Assembly (NCBI RefSeq): GCF_001592745.1
Contig: NZ_LUKD01000008.1
Span: 62,001 to 126,000 of the forward strand
Length of the DNA: 64,000 bases
Direction: 5' to 3'
From: Bdellovibrio bacteriovorus
GTDB lineage: Bacteria > Bdellovibrionota > Bdellovibrionia > Bdellovibrionales > Bdellovibrionaceae
Shown here: piece by piece, positions 34,776 to 43,718 of the stretch
How the letters are laid out: each line of letters starts with the position of its first letter
How positions within the stretch are numbered: the first letter of the stretch is position 1
The notes under the pieces: model-generated
What the model saw: the letters and a program-made list of their open reading frames with translations, nothing else
Database searches by the model: none
What the model was told of the DNA's origin: nothing
Made by a program: the position numbers and the translations under genes

Positions 34776-36941
34776 TTGAACACGCCAAAAGTGGCTTCGC
34801 CGAAAAGAACATCTAAAAAACAGTCCACGCGTAAGCCGAAGGTTGTTGAACATCCTCTGTCATCTGAAAGTCTTTTTTCCAGTCGTGAAATCGGATGGCT
34901 TAATTTCAATCGACGTGTCTTGGCTGAAGCTGAAGACGTGCGCAACCCGCTTTTAGAGCGTGTGCGATTCTTAAGTATTTCTGGTTCAAATTTAGATGAA
35001 TTTTTTATGAAGCGCGTGGGTGGATTAAAGCGTCACGTGGCGTATGGTATTTCACCGAAATCAGCGGATGGTAAAACGCCGCTGCATCAGTTGCAGGAGA
35101 TTCGTTCTTTTGTAAACCCCATGCTGCAGGATCAAGCCCATTGTTTCAGTAAGAGTTTGAAACCTGCTTTGGAAAAAGAAGAAATTTTTCTTCTTTCATG
35201 GAATGAGCTTTCTGATAAAGAAAAAGAACAGGTTAAAAAGTACTATCACAAAAATGTGTTCCCAGTGCTGACGCCTTTATCGGTAGATCCAGGACATCCA
35301 TTCCCATTCATCTCAAATCTTTCTATTTCATTGGGTGTCACGCTCAAGCATCCGCACAACGAAGATAAACTTTTTGCGCGTGTGAAAATTCCTAAGGTGT
35401 TGCCACAATGGATCCGGGTAGATCCGGAATCTTCGGTCTATCGCTTTGTCAGCTTGTTGGAAGTTATTAAAGAGAATCTGGCGGATCTATTTCCCTCAAT
35501 GCAAGTCTTAGACATCATGCCGTTTCGTCTGACCCGGAATGCGGACTCGGACCAGGATCAAGAAGATGCGGAAGATTTATTGGAAGCGATTGAAGAAGAA
35601 CTTCGTCAGCGTCGGTTTGCGGAGGTCGTGCGTTTAGAGCATGGACCAAAACCGGATCCATGGATGCTGAAGTTTTTAATGGAAGAGTTGGAGCTGACGG
35701 AAGATGATATTTATGAACTTCCCAGTATGCTCGACTTTACGGATTTGGGTATTATCGCGGATTTAAATCTTCCTAAGTTGAAGTTTGAGCCCTACACTCC
35801 GGTTGTATCTCCGGCCTTTGCTGATGACGGGGCGGGGATTTTTAACGCCATCAAAATGTCGGATCAGCTGGTGCACAACCCTTACGAAAGTTTCAAAGCT
35901 TCCGTAGAAAATTTTATTCGTGTTGCTTCAGAAGACCCGAAGGTTTTGGCGATCAAAATGACTTTGTACCGCACAGGTGACAACAGTCCATTCATCAAAG
36001 CGTTGATTCGTGCAGCCGAGCAAGGAAAGCAAGTCGTCTGCTTGGTGGAGTTGAAAGCCCGCTTCGATGAAGAAAGAAATATCTATTGGGCAACCGAGCT
36101 TGAAAATGCCGGTGTTCACGTTGTGTACGGTGTCGTGGGTTTGAAAACACACGCGAAGACCGCGCTCGTGGTCCGACAGGAACAAGAAGGCCTTAAGTGT
36201 TATGCGCATATCGGGACGGGGAACTATAACGTTGCTACTTCTCGCTTTTATACGGACTTGGGACTTCTGACGGCACGTGAAGAGATCACGAGCGACATCG
36301 TTGAGTTCTTTCACTATCTGACGGGAAGATCCTTAAAAAGCAATTATCAGAATTTGTTAATTGCGCCGGTGAACATGTTCACACGCTTTAAGGCGATGAT
36401 TGAACGTGAAGCCGAACATGCAAAACAGGGAAAGCCTGCTCAGATCATCGCGAAGTTTAATAACTTTGAAGAAAATGATATTGCCGTCGCTCTTTATGCG
36501 GCTTCGCAAAAAGGTGTCGATATCGATATGATTGTTCGGGGTTTTTGTTGTTTACGTCCCGGCGTCCCCGGAATGAGCGAGCGCATCCGTGTCAGTTCCA
36601 TCATCGGCAGATTCTTAGAACATTCTCGGCTTTTCTATTTCCGCAATGGCGCCAAAGACCCTGTGGATGGAGAGTTTTATCTGGGTTCGGCGGATTGGAT
36701 GTATCGCAATCTGCATGCTCGTGTGGAAGCCATCGTGCCGATTTTAGACCGAAACTTGAAAGAGAAATGCTGGGAGATTTTAAATCTCTGTGTAAAAGAG
36801 CAGCGTCAGTCATGGCACATGAATTCTGACGGAACTTATACACGCCGCAACTCTACGGATATCGGAATTCACCAAACTTTGATGCAAATGGCGAAAGCTC
36901 GCGTTACATTGGTGGAGGATAGTCACTCAGGGGCCGATTAA
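34776..36941 (+). CDS. ppk1: Polyphosphate kinase 1
   Basis: 721 residues from a TTG at 34776, chosen because a near-perfect AAGGAGG site lies five bases upstream (34764-34770); earlier in-frame starts have none. The first 35 residues are Lys/Thr-rich and disordered. Ppk1 domains follow: REIGWLNFNRRVL and FFMKRVGG (N and head domains), then the phospholipase-D-like halves with GLKTHAK, whose His near 459 corresponds to the autophosphorylated His435 of E. coli, and AHIGTGNYN. It makes long polyphosphate from ATP, reversibly. The sixA gene follows with one base between. The area also has ppx/gppA and phoU-phoB-phoR. Confidence 0.95.
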   Translation: MNTPKVASPKRTSKKQSTRKPKVVEHPLSSESLFSSREIGWLNFNRRVLAEAEDVRNPLLERVRFLSISGSNLDEFFMKRVGGLKRHVAYGISPKSADGKTPLHQLQEIRSFVNPMLQDQAHCFSKSLKPALEKEEIFLLSWNELSDKEKEQVKKYYHKNVFPVLTPLSVDPGHPFPFISNLSISLGVTLKHPHNEDKLFARVKIPKVLPQWIRVDPESSVYRFVSLLEVIKENLADLFPSMQVLDIMPFRLTRNADSDQDQEDAEDLLEAIEEELRQRRFAEVVRLEHGPKPDPWMLKFLMEELELTEDDIYELPSMLDFTDLGIIADLNLPKLKFEPYTPVVSPAFADDGAGIFNAIKMSDQLVHNPYESFKASVENFIRVASEDPKVLAIKMTLYRTGDNSPFIKALIRAAEQGKQVVCLVELKARFDEERNIYWATELENAGVHVVYGVVGLKTHAKTALVVRQEQEGLKCYAHIGTGNYNVATSRFYTDLGLLTAREEITSDIVEFFHYLTGRSLKSNYQNLLIAPVNMFTRFKAMIEREAEHAKQGKPAQIIAKFNNFEENDIAVALYAASQKGVDIDMIVRGFCCLRPGVPGMSERIRVSSIIGRFLEHSRLFYFRNGAKDPVDGEFYLGSADWMYRNLHARVEAIVPILDRNLKEKCWEILNLCVKEQRQSWHMNSDGTYTRRNSTDIGIHQTLMQMAKARVTLVEDSHSGAD

Positions 36942-36942
36942 C

Positions 36943-37449
36943 GTGGAACTTATCATCATTCGACATGCAGTTGCGGAAGAGCGCGAAGAATTTAAGAAAA
37001 AAGGCTTGGAAGATCATTTTCGTCCTTTGACTTTAAAAGGACGAAAAAAGATGCAAAAAGTCTGCGTCGAACTTCGAGACCACGTGAAAGAATTGGATTT
37101 GATTGTTTCCAGTCCTCTGACGCGTGCAAGGCAAACCGCCGAAATTATCTCACAAATTTATTTCGAAACTAAAGTTGTTGAAGCTCCCGAGTTGGTCCCG
37201 CACAGTCCGCCTCAGGCTTTTTTGAAATGGATGCGCACCCAAGTCCGTCATGCCAAGCGCATCGCTATCGTCGGCCATGAGCCTCATTTAAGTTCTTTTG
37301 CCAGTTATATGTTAACCGGGAAGACTGAAAGCTTTATTGATCTTAAAAAAAGCGGAATCATCGCTTTGGAACTTGAGTCTTTTACTCATGCCGAAGCGGG
37401 TGGGGCGCAATTGCTGTATTCAATTCCGCCGAAGTTCTTAGTCGATTAA
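36943..37449 (+). CDS. sixA: SixA-like histidine phosphatase
   Basis: 168 residues, GTG start. The RHA catalytic motif begins the chain (LIIIRHAVAEERE); SSPLTRARQTAEI and VGHEPHLS complete the histidine-phosphatase pattern. SixA removes phosphate from phosphohistidine proteins. Only one base separates it from the ppk1 stop, so both are cotranslated. Ppk1 works through phosphohistidine and such pairs recur in genomes, but a direct link is inference. The convergent ppx/gppA gene shares its stop (TTAA, 4 bp). Confidence 0.9.
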   Translation: MELIIIRHAVAEEREEFKKKGLEDHFRPLTLKGRKKMQKVCVELRDHVKELDLIVSSPLTRARQTAEIISQIYFETKVVEAPELVPHSPPQAFLKWMRTQVRHAKRIAIVGHEPHLSSFASYMLTGKTESFIDLKKSGIIALELESFTHAEAGGAQLLYSIPPKFLVD

Positions 37450-38381
37450 CGGGATTTTGCCATATCCCAGATCAAACCATCGCGAAGTCCCACGCTGGGA
37501 ATTAAGATCTTTTGCGTCTCTGCTTGGCGCATAATGGTTTCCACTAACATCGCTGCGGGTACAATCACATCGGCGCGGTCCGGGCGAAGTTTTAATTTTT
37601 CGATACGCTCTTTCACTTTAAGTGCTCGTAGTTTGGCGATAATTTCTGAAAGTTCGGGCAAGGTTAAAAAGGTGTGCGGTGTTTTCTTGAGCAGATCGAC
37701 TTTGAGTTTACCCAAGCACTCCAGATTTCCACCGGTGCCGATAGCAAAATCAACCGGGTCGTGATCGCAGTTCTTATAAATATGTTCACCTAAGTCTGCC
37801 AAAAACTCGCCGAGCACGATATTAAGATGGCTTTCATCCAGCTTTCTTTTAGTCAGGTTCTCTAGGATACGAACGGTTCCCATGGGGAAAGATTTTGTTG
37901 CAATCATTTTGTCGCCTTTCGAAAAGGTGACTTCAACACTGCCTCCGCCAATATCAATCAACATGCTTTTTTTGCCGTCTAATTCGATTTCGTTGCGAAC
38001 GGCTTGGTGAATCAGGCGGCCCTCTTCGGTGCCATCAATGATTTCAATCTTAATTCCTGAACTTTTGAAGATTTCGTCAACGAAGTGCTGACGGTTTTTA
38101 GCTTCGCGACAAGCACTTGTGGCGACGGCCCGGCAGCGTACGACGTGTTCTTTTTTATTGGTCTCTGCATATTGGCGAAAGGCGGCTTGGGCACTTTCAA
38201 TCGTTGTCGGAGTTATAAGACCCTCGGTGAAGACGTCATGGCCTAGGCGCACAGCCGCACGAAACTTTTTTACCACATGCAAAGTCGGAGAGTTTTCAGA
38301 CACATCGGCAATCATCATACGAATTGCGTTAGAACCAATATCGATAGCAGACAAACGACGTGACACGATAAACTTCTCCAT
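37446..38381 (-). CDS. Ppx/GppA-family exopolyphosphatase or pppGpp phosphatase
   Basis: 311 residues from the ATG at 38381; the longer reading frame upstream lacks family sequence. It has the ASKHA fold: LSAIDIGSNAIRMMIADV (phosphate-1 motif) and SMLIDIGGGSVEVTF (phosphate-2). The family removes terminal phosphates from polyphosphate or pppGpp. At 311 residues it lacks the C-terminal HD-like domain of longer Ppx enzymes, a short form that is common. Location beside ppk1 suggests polyphosphate breakdown. Its start is 38 bp from that of the divergent porin-like gene. Confidence 0.9.
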   Translation of the reverse strand: MEKFIVSRRLSAIDIGSNAIRMMIADVSENSPTLHVVKKFRAAVRLGHDVFTEGLITPTTIESAQAAFRQYAETNKKEHVVRCRAVATSACREAKNRQHFVDEIFKSSGIKIEIIDGTEEGRLIHQAVRNEIELDGKKSMLIDIGGGSVEVTFSKGDKMIATKSFPMGTVRILENLTKRKLDESHLNIVLGEFLADLGEHIYKNCDHDPVDFAIGTGGNLECLGKLKVDLLKKTPHTFLTLPELSEIIAKLRALKVKERIEKLKLRPDRADVIVPAAMLVETIMRQAETQKILIPSVGLRDGLIWDMAKSR

Positions 38382-38419
38382 CCTTGGCAATAGTATATAA
38401 AACTGGCAGCATAAGAGGC

Positions 38420-39475
38420 ATGAAAAAATACAGTTTTGCCTTTTTATTTTTGCTTTTTGCCTCCTCGCAGGCAAACGCTTTGTCGGACTTAGAAATCTCA
38501 GGTGAGGTGGATATTTCTGCCACTGTCTGGAATCTTCCGACGGGTGAGCGCGGCAACAGTGCGTTTAATATTCCCAGTTTGTTTTTAAACTTCGATGCTC
38601 CCTTGAAAGACGATAATTTGTTGGTATTGAAGCTAGAGGGTTCAGAGCAAGAGATAAACTCTGACGAGCGTTTTGAGGTGCGTGTTCGTGAAGCTTATCT
38701 GGATTTAGTCAGTGTTTTTTCTGGTATGCACGCTCTCCGCGTGGGTTTGATTCCTCAGACTTGGCAAGAAGCCCAGTATGAGCAGTATGGTTACCGTTTT
38801 TTGGGAACCGATGCCTGGGCGATCACCGAAAAATGGAAGTATCTGAATTATTCTGATTTAGGTGTCTCGTTCATGTCCCAGCTTCCCGCAGATTTGGGAG
38901 AGTGGGCGTTCACCTTGGCCAATGGTGAAGGTGCGAACGAAAAAGAAGAAGGTTCTCAGAAAGAAGCGGCTTTGTTTGCACGCTTCACATTGTGGTCGCC
39001 TTTGAGTGTGTCTTTCAATTATGTTCGCGGAAGTTACGACAAGTACTCAGGCAGTGCTGCGGTGAAAGAGCGTATTCAGGCTTTGGTTGAATATGACAAG
39101 GAAGACAGTTTCGTAGCCGGTCTTGAACTTTTGGTGACCAAAGACCCTGCTGACGCCATCAGTGATTTAAAAATGGCTGAGGCGGTGGACGTGACAGACT
39201 TCTTGGGTCAGTCGGTAGAAGGACGTGCGGCGAGTTTTTACACCGTGATCAGCACCGGGCCAAAAGCCGAAGTTCTTCTACGTTATGATTATTTGGATGC
39301 TTTAGCCAATGAAGACGGCAAGGACCTGCAAACGGTTCTGGCGTCATTAGGGTATCAGGTGAGCGAGGATATTAAGGCCGCTTTTGCGGTCGACTACACT
39401 CGATATGCTGAAAACTATGCTCCGGGAGTGAGAGATCGCTCTAAAGTCGAGTTGGCAGCGCAAGTTCTGTTTTAG
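38420..39475 (+). CDS. Porin-like outer-membrane protein
   Basis: 351 residues from the ATG at 38420 (AAGAGG site upstream). The signal peptide ends ANA. The mature protein is a run of amphipathic strands: LEISGEVDISATVWN, FEVRVREAYLDLV, HALRVGLIPQTW, SPLSVSFNYVRGSY, and it ends KVELAAQVLF with the terminal Phe of barrels. Its place between ppx/gppA and phoU suggests a phosphate-regulated porin, as OprP is in other bacteria, though I see no sequence proof. A 174-bp gap separates it from phoU. Confidence 0.75.
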   Translation: MKKYSFAFLFLLFASSQANALSDLEISGEVDISATVWNLPTGERGNSAFNIPSLFLNFDAPLKDDNLLVLKLEGSEQEINSDERFEVRVREAYLDLVSVFSGMHALRVGLIPQTWQEAQYEQYGYRFLGTDAWAITEKWKYLNYSDLGVSFMSQLPADLGEWAFTLANGEGANEKEEGSQKEAALFARFTLWSPLSVSFNYVRGSYDKYSGSAAVKERIQALVEYDKEDSFVAGLELLVTKDPADAISDLKMAEAVDVTDFLGQSVEGRAASFYTVISTGPKAEVLLRYDYLDALANEDGKDLQTVLASLGYQVSEDIKAAFAVDYTRYAENYAPGVRDRSKVELAAQVLF

Positions 39476-39551
39476 AGGGGTCTTTAAAATCCCGCCTCTC
39501 ATGCTTGAGCGTTACAGAGGCGTCGAGGATTATGAAATGACTTCTTAACTG

Positions 39552-39573
39552 TGTTAGGATTCTGTTAGAATCC
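39552..39573 (+). promoter_or_regulatory. Candidate PhoB box upstream of phoU
   Basis: TGTTAG at 39552-39557 repeats at 39563-39568, an 11-bp period like the direct repeats of a Pho box. The same stretch also holds a perfect inverted repeat, GGATTC and GAATCC with a 5-nt gap (39557-39573). Confidence 0.4.
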
Positions 39574-39649
39574 CTAGAGATGCCGTGTTAAGCGGTGCTT
39601 TTCTTTCGTAAATAATTATAACCAAAGCCAAGTGCTGGAATGGAATGCC

Positions 39650-40315
39650 ATGGAAAGAGCGATTGATACTCTCATTGAAGACCTAAAAAAGATGATTCTT
39701 CTTATGGGTGGTCACGTCGAAAAATCCCTAGCGCAAGCGACAGCGGCCTTATTGTCGAAAGACCTTTCATTGTTTGAAAGTGTTCACGCAATTGAGAAGT
39801 TGATCAATGAAGATCATATCAAAGTCGATAATGCGTGCATGCAGCTTTTGGCGAAGCAAGGGCCGGTTGCAAAGGATCTTCGTTTGATCCTTTCGGTTAT
39901 TAAAATTAATAACGACCTTGAACGTATGGGTGACCAGGCCGTGAACATTTCTCACACTGGAAAAGACTATCTAGGTCGCAGACCCATTCCGGCGCAACTG
40001 GGTGACATCCAAAAGATGTCTGAGATTGCGGGAAGAATGGTGAAGGGCTCCTTGGACTGTTTTGTTCGCGGAGATGTGGAGCAGGCTAAAAAAATTCTGA
40101 TGATGGACGATGAAGTCGACCACTTGAAGAATAAAGTTTTCAAAGACTGCATGGCCCACATGAAATCGCACTCGGAAGATATCGAGGCGGGTTTGGATTT
40201 GATTTTAATCGCAAGAAATCTAGAGCGTTTAGGTGATCATGCTACAAATATCGCCGAAGACGTGATTTTTGCGTTTACAGGTAAAGATGTGCGACACGGG
40301 GGCAAGTTTGGCTGA
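39650..40315 (+). CDS. phoU: Phosphate-signalling protein PhoU
   Basis: 221 residues, family length. It is all-helical with the two PhoU motifs: NNDLERMGDQAVN and ARNLERLGDHATNIAED, which bind metal clusters. PhoU links the phosphate state to PhoR and prevents PhoB activation when phosphate is ample. The ATG at 39650 is likely; a GTG at 39632 is possible. The following phoB start overlaps its 3' end. No Pst transporter genes are next to it, which is unusual. An 11-bp direct repeat lies about 80 bp upstream. Confidence 0.94.
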   Translation: MERAIDTLIEDLKKMILLMGGHVEKSLAQATAALLSKDLSLFESVHAIEKLINEDHIKVDNACMQLLAKQGPVAKDLRLILSVIKINNDLERMGDQAVNISHTGKDYLGRRPIPAQLGDIQKMSEIAGRMVKGSLDCFVRGDVEQAKKILMMDDEVDHLKNKVFKDCMAHMKSHSEDIEAGLDLILIARNLERLGDHATNIAEDVIFAFTGKDVRHGGKFG

Positions 40316-41009
40316 CAATTCGATTCAAGTGCTAGTGGTGGAAGATGAGCAAGAAATCCGCGAGCTCATGGCCTTGCATCTTTTAAGACAAGGCTATCGC
40401 GTGACCGAATGCTCTTCGGCTGAAGAAGCACTGAACGAAATGAACCGCCAAAGTTTTCATGTCTATGTTCTTGATTGGATGCTGCCGGGTCTGAGCGGTG
40501 TTGAAATCGTCGAAAAAATTAAAGCTAAAAATCCGCAGGCCTCGGTTTTGATGGTGACGGCAAAAGCTGAGCCTAATGACATCGTGTCCGGTCTCGAAAA
40601 AGGGGCCGATGATTATTTGACCAAGCCATTTAATCCTTCGGTTTTCTTAGCTCGCATCAAAGCTCTTCTTCGTCGCACTCAAGTGACGGCTTCTCCTCCA
40701 GCGGACCAGAACGATGTGGTGCTTTCTGGTTTGCGTATTAATTTTAAAACTTACGAGATTTCCTATAACGGGGAAGCTCTTCATTTAACTCCCTCTGAAT
40801 TCAAGCTTTTGGGGACTTTAGTGCAAAACCAAGGTGTGGTTTTGACCCGCGAGCAACTTATTGAAAATATCCAGGGCGAAGGCATTAACGTCGTTGGACG
40901 CACTATCGACACCCACGTCTTTGGATTACGCAAGAAGTTAGGAGAGTGGGGAGATCGCATTGAGACTATCCGAGGCGTGGGATATAGGGTTAAAGTAGAT
41001 ATCGCATGA
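40308..41009 (+). CDS. phoB: PhoB-type response regulator
   Basis: 233 residues from a TTG at 40308 that follows GGGGGCAAG and overlaps the phoU stop by 8 bp; an ATG at 40287 is the alternative. The receiver domain has VLVVEDEQE with acidic metal-site residues, phospho-acceptor Asp at 56 in YVLDWMLPG, and the conserved Lys in DDYLTKPFNP. The winged-helix DNA-binding domain follows (HLTPSEFKLLGTLVQNQGVVLTREQL, ending RGVGYRVKV). It activates phosphate-starvation genes. It lies between phoU and phoR. Confidence 0.93.
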   Translation: MADNSIQVLVVEDEQEIRELMALHLLRQGYRVTECSSAEEALNEMNRQSFHVYVLDWMLPGLSGVEIVEKIKAKNPQASVLMVTAKAEPNDIVSGLEKGADDYLTKPFNPSVFLARIKALLRRTQVTASPPADQNDVVLSGLRINFKTYEISYNGEALHLTPSEFKLLGTLVQNQGVVLTREQLIENIQGEGINVVGRTIDTHVFGLRKKLGEWGDRIETIRGVGYRVKVDIA

Positions 41010-42436
41010 AGCGATTTGTAAGATTCCCTTGGCGCGTATATTGGAAATTCTTTTTTACTCAATTGGTGGCTTTCAACATTCTGTTTATCGCCATCATCTC
41101 AATCATTGATGTTCGCTATCGCGTTCGTCCCTTTGTTTACAACGAAGCCCTGCTGAACTTCTTTCTTTTCAGTCTTATCGTTGCGGCCTTAACGTCTTAT
41201 CGGTTCGCGCGCCCTATTCATCGCATGATCTTGAAAGCCCTTCGCATTTCAAGTAAGCGCACCTACGGAAGTTTGGTGGACCCGCAAGAAGACGACCTTT
41301 TGGATGACGAGGTCGACGACATCTCGGAGTTGGATGTAGCTCTTAATCACATTCACCGTAAGATGAAAAAGCGCAAAGCCCAGTACCTTCAGGCGCAAGA
41401 GGAGTCTCAAGCTTTTATGAGCGCGGTGGCCGAAGGTTTGGTCAGTGTCAGTCTGGATGAAAAAATTCTTTATTTTAACTCTCAGTTTGCAGCGCAATTT
41501 ATTTCTCCGAACTTGGTGAATTCGACGGTTCTGCGGTTGAAAGACGCCATTCGTTCTTCGGATGTTTTGGAAGGTTTTAGTAAGACGATTCAAGAAGGAA
41601 AAGTGCAGCGCTTTACCGTGAAGCTTCCGACCCTGGTAGATAATCAGCCACGTTACTTTGCAGTCTCTGTGAATCCGATTCGTAATGAAAAAACAAAAAA
41701 TATTTATGGCGTCGTGGGTATTTTCCATGACATCACCGAGTTAAAAAAGGTGGAGCAGATCCGCATTGATTTCGTAGGCAATGCGTCTCATGAGCTACGC
41801 ACTCCGCTGACATCCATCAAAGGGTATGTCGACACTTTGAAAGAGGATGTAAAGACCGGACAGATTCAGCAAGCTGGAAAATTCTTGGATATTGTTTCTC
41901 GAAATATCGATCGTTTGATGGACTTGGTGAACGACCTTTTAAGCTTGAGCACCTTGGAATCCCACGCCGAGCTGAAATTAGAAATGATTCATCCACTTCA
42001 GGTTTCTGAGCATATTCTTGCCGAAATGGCAGTGCTCGCCGCTGAAAAGAATATAGCGATTCGCGTGATTGGTGAAGTTCCACCGTTCATGGCAGATGCT
42101 CACAAGGTAGAGCAAGTTCTAAGAAATCTTGTGTCCAACGCGATTAAATTCATTCCCTCTGGTAAAACTGTGCAAATTCGTTGGGAAGCAGCAGGGAAAG
42201 ACGCCGTCATTTTAAGAGTGATAGATGATGGTCAGGGCATTCCCGAAGAACACTTGGATCGTTTATTTGAGCGCTTCTATCGCGTGGATAAAGGGCGGAC
42301 TCGCGACGCTGGTGGAACGGGCCTGGGCTTAGCTATTGTGAAGCACATTATGCAAAGCCATGGTGGGACGGTGTCTGTGAAAAGTGGGCGCGACAAGGGT
42401 TGCGAGTTTATCTGTACCTTCCCTCTTAAAACTTAG
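41006..42436 (+). CDS. phoR: PhoR-type sensor histidine kinase
   Basis: 476 residues, overlapping phoB by 4 bp (ATGA). Two membrane helices near the start (about 15-35 and 48-65) bracket little periplasmic sequence, as in PhoR, which senses through the Pst/PhoU system. A HAMP-like linker and a PAS domain (about 130-240) precede HisKA with phospho-acceptor His near 261 in NASHELRTPLTS. The ATPase domain has NLVSNAIKF, DDGQGIP and GGTGLGLAIV. It phosphorylates PhoB when phosphate is scarce. Confidence 0.94.
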   Translation: MKRFVRFPWRVYWKFFFTQLVAFNILFIAIISIIDVRYRVRPFVYNEALLNFFLFSLIVAALTSYRFARPIHRMILKALRISSKRTYGSLVDPQEDDLLDDEVDDISELDVALNHIHRKMKKRKAQYLQAQEESQAFMSAVAEGLVSVSLDEKILYFNSQFAAQFISPNLVNSTVLRLKDAIRSSDVLEGFSKTIQEGKVQRFTVKLPTLVDNQPRYFAVSVNPIRNEKTKNIYGVVGIFHDITELKKVEQIRIDFVGNASHELRTPLTSIKGYVDTLKEDVKTGQIQQAGKFLDIVSRNIDRLMDLVNDLLSLSTLESHAELKLEMIHPLQVSEHILAEMAVLAAEKNIAIRVIGEVPPFMADAHKVEQVLRNLVSNAIKFIPSGKTVQIRWEAAGKDAVILRVIDDGQGIPEEHLDRLFERFYRVDKGRTRDAGGTGLGLAIVKHIMQSHGGTVSVKSGRDKGCEFICTFPLKT

Positions 42437-42457
42437 TATTTGTCTGGCTCTGGTGTC

Positions 42458-42486
42458 TTGCCTTCAGCATCGACGCGCTTTATAAT
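42458..42486 (+). promoter_or_regulatory. Promoter giving a leaderless message
   Basis: TTGCCT (42458-42463), 17-bp spacer, TATAAT (42481-42486), then six bases to the ATG at 42493. Transcription would start at or near the A of the start codon. Confidence 0.6.
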
Positions 42487-42496
42487 GCGTCGATGC
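42467..42496. repeat. Perfect 10-bp inverted repeat across the -10 box and start codon
   Basis: GCATCGACGC (42467-42476) and GCGTCGATGC (42487-42496) enclose a 10-bp spacer containing the TATAAT. The right arm covers the ATG. It could be a repressor site, or in a read-through transcript a hairpin hiding the start codon. Confidence 0.75.
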
Positions 42497-43371
42497 AGTC
42501 TTTTTTCGATCACTTTCAGAAAATCTACGGGGAACGTTGGCCAGCGCTTTATGAAGCCTTGGTGAAGGGCGAACAGCAAGTCGCTCGAAAAAATAATTTA
42601 AGCCTAGTAGATGACCTTAATACGAAAAAATGGAGTTCCTTTGCCGAAAAGCCTGAGCTCCCTGGCTGCTATTGGATTCCATCTGGTCAACATGTGCAGC
42701 CCGAGCGCAATGCCGACGAGCTTTTAGATATTTACATTATGGACCCCGCCAGCGTTATGGTGGCGCGAGCCTTGGATGTGCAATCAGGCGATCGTGTTTT
42801 GGATATGTGTGCGGCCCCTGGCGGTAAAAGTTTAGTGCTGATTGAATCCTTGAAGGAAGAGGGTGAAATCTTTTGCAATGATCTTTCACCAGAGCGTCGT
42901 GAGCGTCTTAAGAAAGTCATTCAACAGTACGTCCCACGCCATGTGCGAGACCGCGTATGGGTGACGGGTAAAGACGGTGTGCAATTTGGTCTCAAAGAGC
43001 CTGCGAGCTTCGACCGTATCTTGCTGGATGCACCTTGTTCTGGCGAACGCCACATCTTGGAAAACAAAGCGGCGCAAGATGAGTGGAGTCCTCGACGAAC
43101 AGAACATTTGGCTTCGCGCCAGTATTCTTTATTGGCGGCAGCGCTCTTGGCGGTGAAGTCGGGCGGACGTATCGTCTATTCGACCTGCTCTATCAGTCCG
43201 GCAGAAAATGACGATGTGATTAGGAAGCTTCTTAAAAAGAAAAAAGACGCCGTAAGATTGGTTGAGGCGTCTTTGGGAGTCGGCGGGGAGCGCACTGAAT
43301 TTGGCGTTGTCTACTTGCCGGATCAATGCGGTTTTGGCCCGCTTTATTTTTCAATCATAGAAAAAACTTAG
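42493..43371 (+). CDS. RNA cytosine-C5 methyltransferase (RsmB/RsmF/NSUN family)
   Basis: 292 residues. The SAM-binding motif is VLDMCAAPGGKSLVLIE (about 96-112); DAPCSGERH carries the catalytic Cys near 180 and YSTCSISPAEND the second Cys near 232 that releases product. There is no NusB-like N-terminal domain, so it is closer to RsmF/NSUN4 than to E. coli RsmB. rRNA is the likely target. It has its own leaderless promoter within a perfect inverted repeat, despite following phoR by only 56 bp. It shares a 4-bp stop overlap with the convergent small gene. Confidence 0.88.
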   Translation: MQSFFDHFQKIYGERWPALYEALVKGEQQVARKNNLSLVDDLNTKKWSSFAEKPELPGCYWIPSGQHVQPERNADELLDIYIMDPASVMVARALDVQSGDRVLDMCAAPGGKSLVLIESLKEEGEIFCNDLSPERRERLKKVIQQYVPRHVRDRVWVTGKDGVQFGLKEPASFDRILLDAPCSGERHILENKAAQDEWSPRRTEHLASRQYSLLAAALLAVKSGGRIVYSTCSISPAENDDVIRKLLKKKKDAVRLVEASLGVGGERTEFGVVYLPDQCGFGPLYFSIIEKT

Positions 43372-43637
43372 TTGTCGTTTTTTTGACGAAACTTGTGGCG
43401 ACGATAGTCCTCTAAAGTCAGGTAGCCATAAGTTTTCTTGCGATAAATTTCGATGGTTTCAGCTTCCACGTCAGCAAGAACATCTTCCATGAAGTCCAAA
43501 GGAATGTTCCCTTGTTTCATTAGCTGGAGGGTGTAAAGATGCACGATCTTGTTGATAAAGTCGGGCGTCTTTTCACGCATATTCTTGGTTTCTTGAAGCT
43601 GCGTTTCGATCATTTTTAATAACAAATCTGTGTTCAT
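43368..43637 (-). CDS. Small helical protein of unknown function
   Basis: 89 residues from the ATG at 43637 (a TTG three codons upstream is in frame). It is predicted to be helical and charged (LLLKMIETQLQETKNMREKTPDFINKIVHLY) and ends in a basic tail (YRRHKFRQKNDN). No family recognised and no signal peptide. Real-gene support is the neat 4-bp TTAG stop overlap with the upstream-facing methyltransferase and the lack of any better frame in the interval. No good ribosome site is seen, so it may be leaderless. Confidence 0.6.
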   Translation of the reverse strand: MNTDLLLKMIETQLQETKNMREKTPDFINKIVHLYTLQLMKQGNIPLDFMEDVLADVEAETIEIYRKKTYGYLTLEDYRRHKFRQKNDN

Positions 43638-43718
43638 ACAAATCAACTATCGGATTTCCGCTTACGAACCTGAGCATCACCCGTAGAAATTTGGTCCAAA
43701 GGATGTTTCAATGGACTG

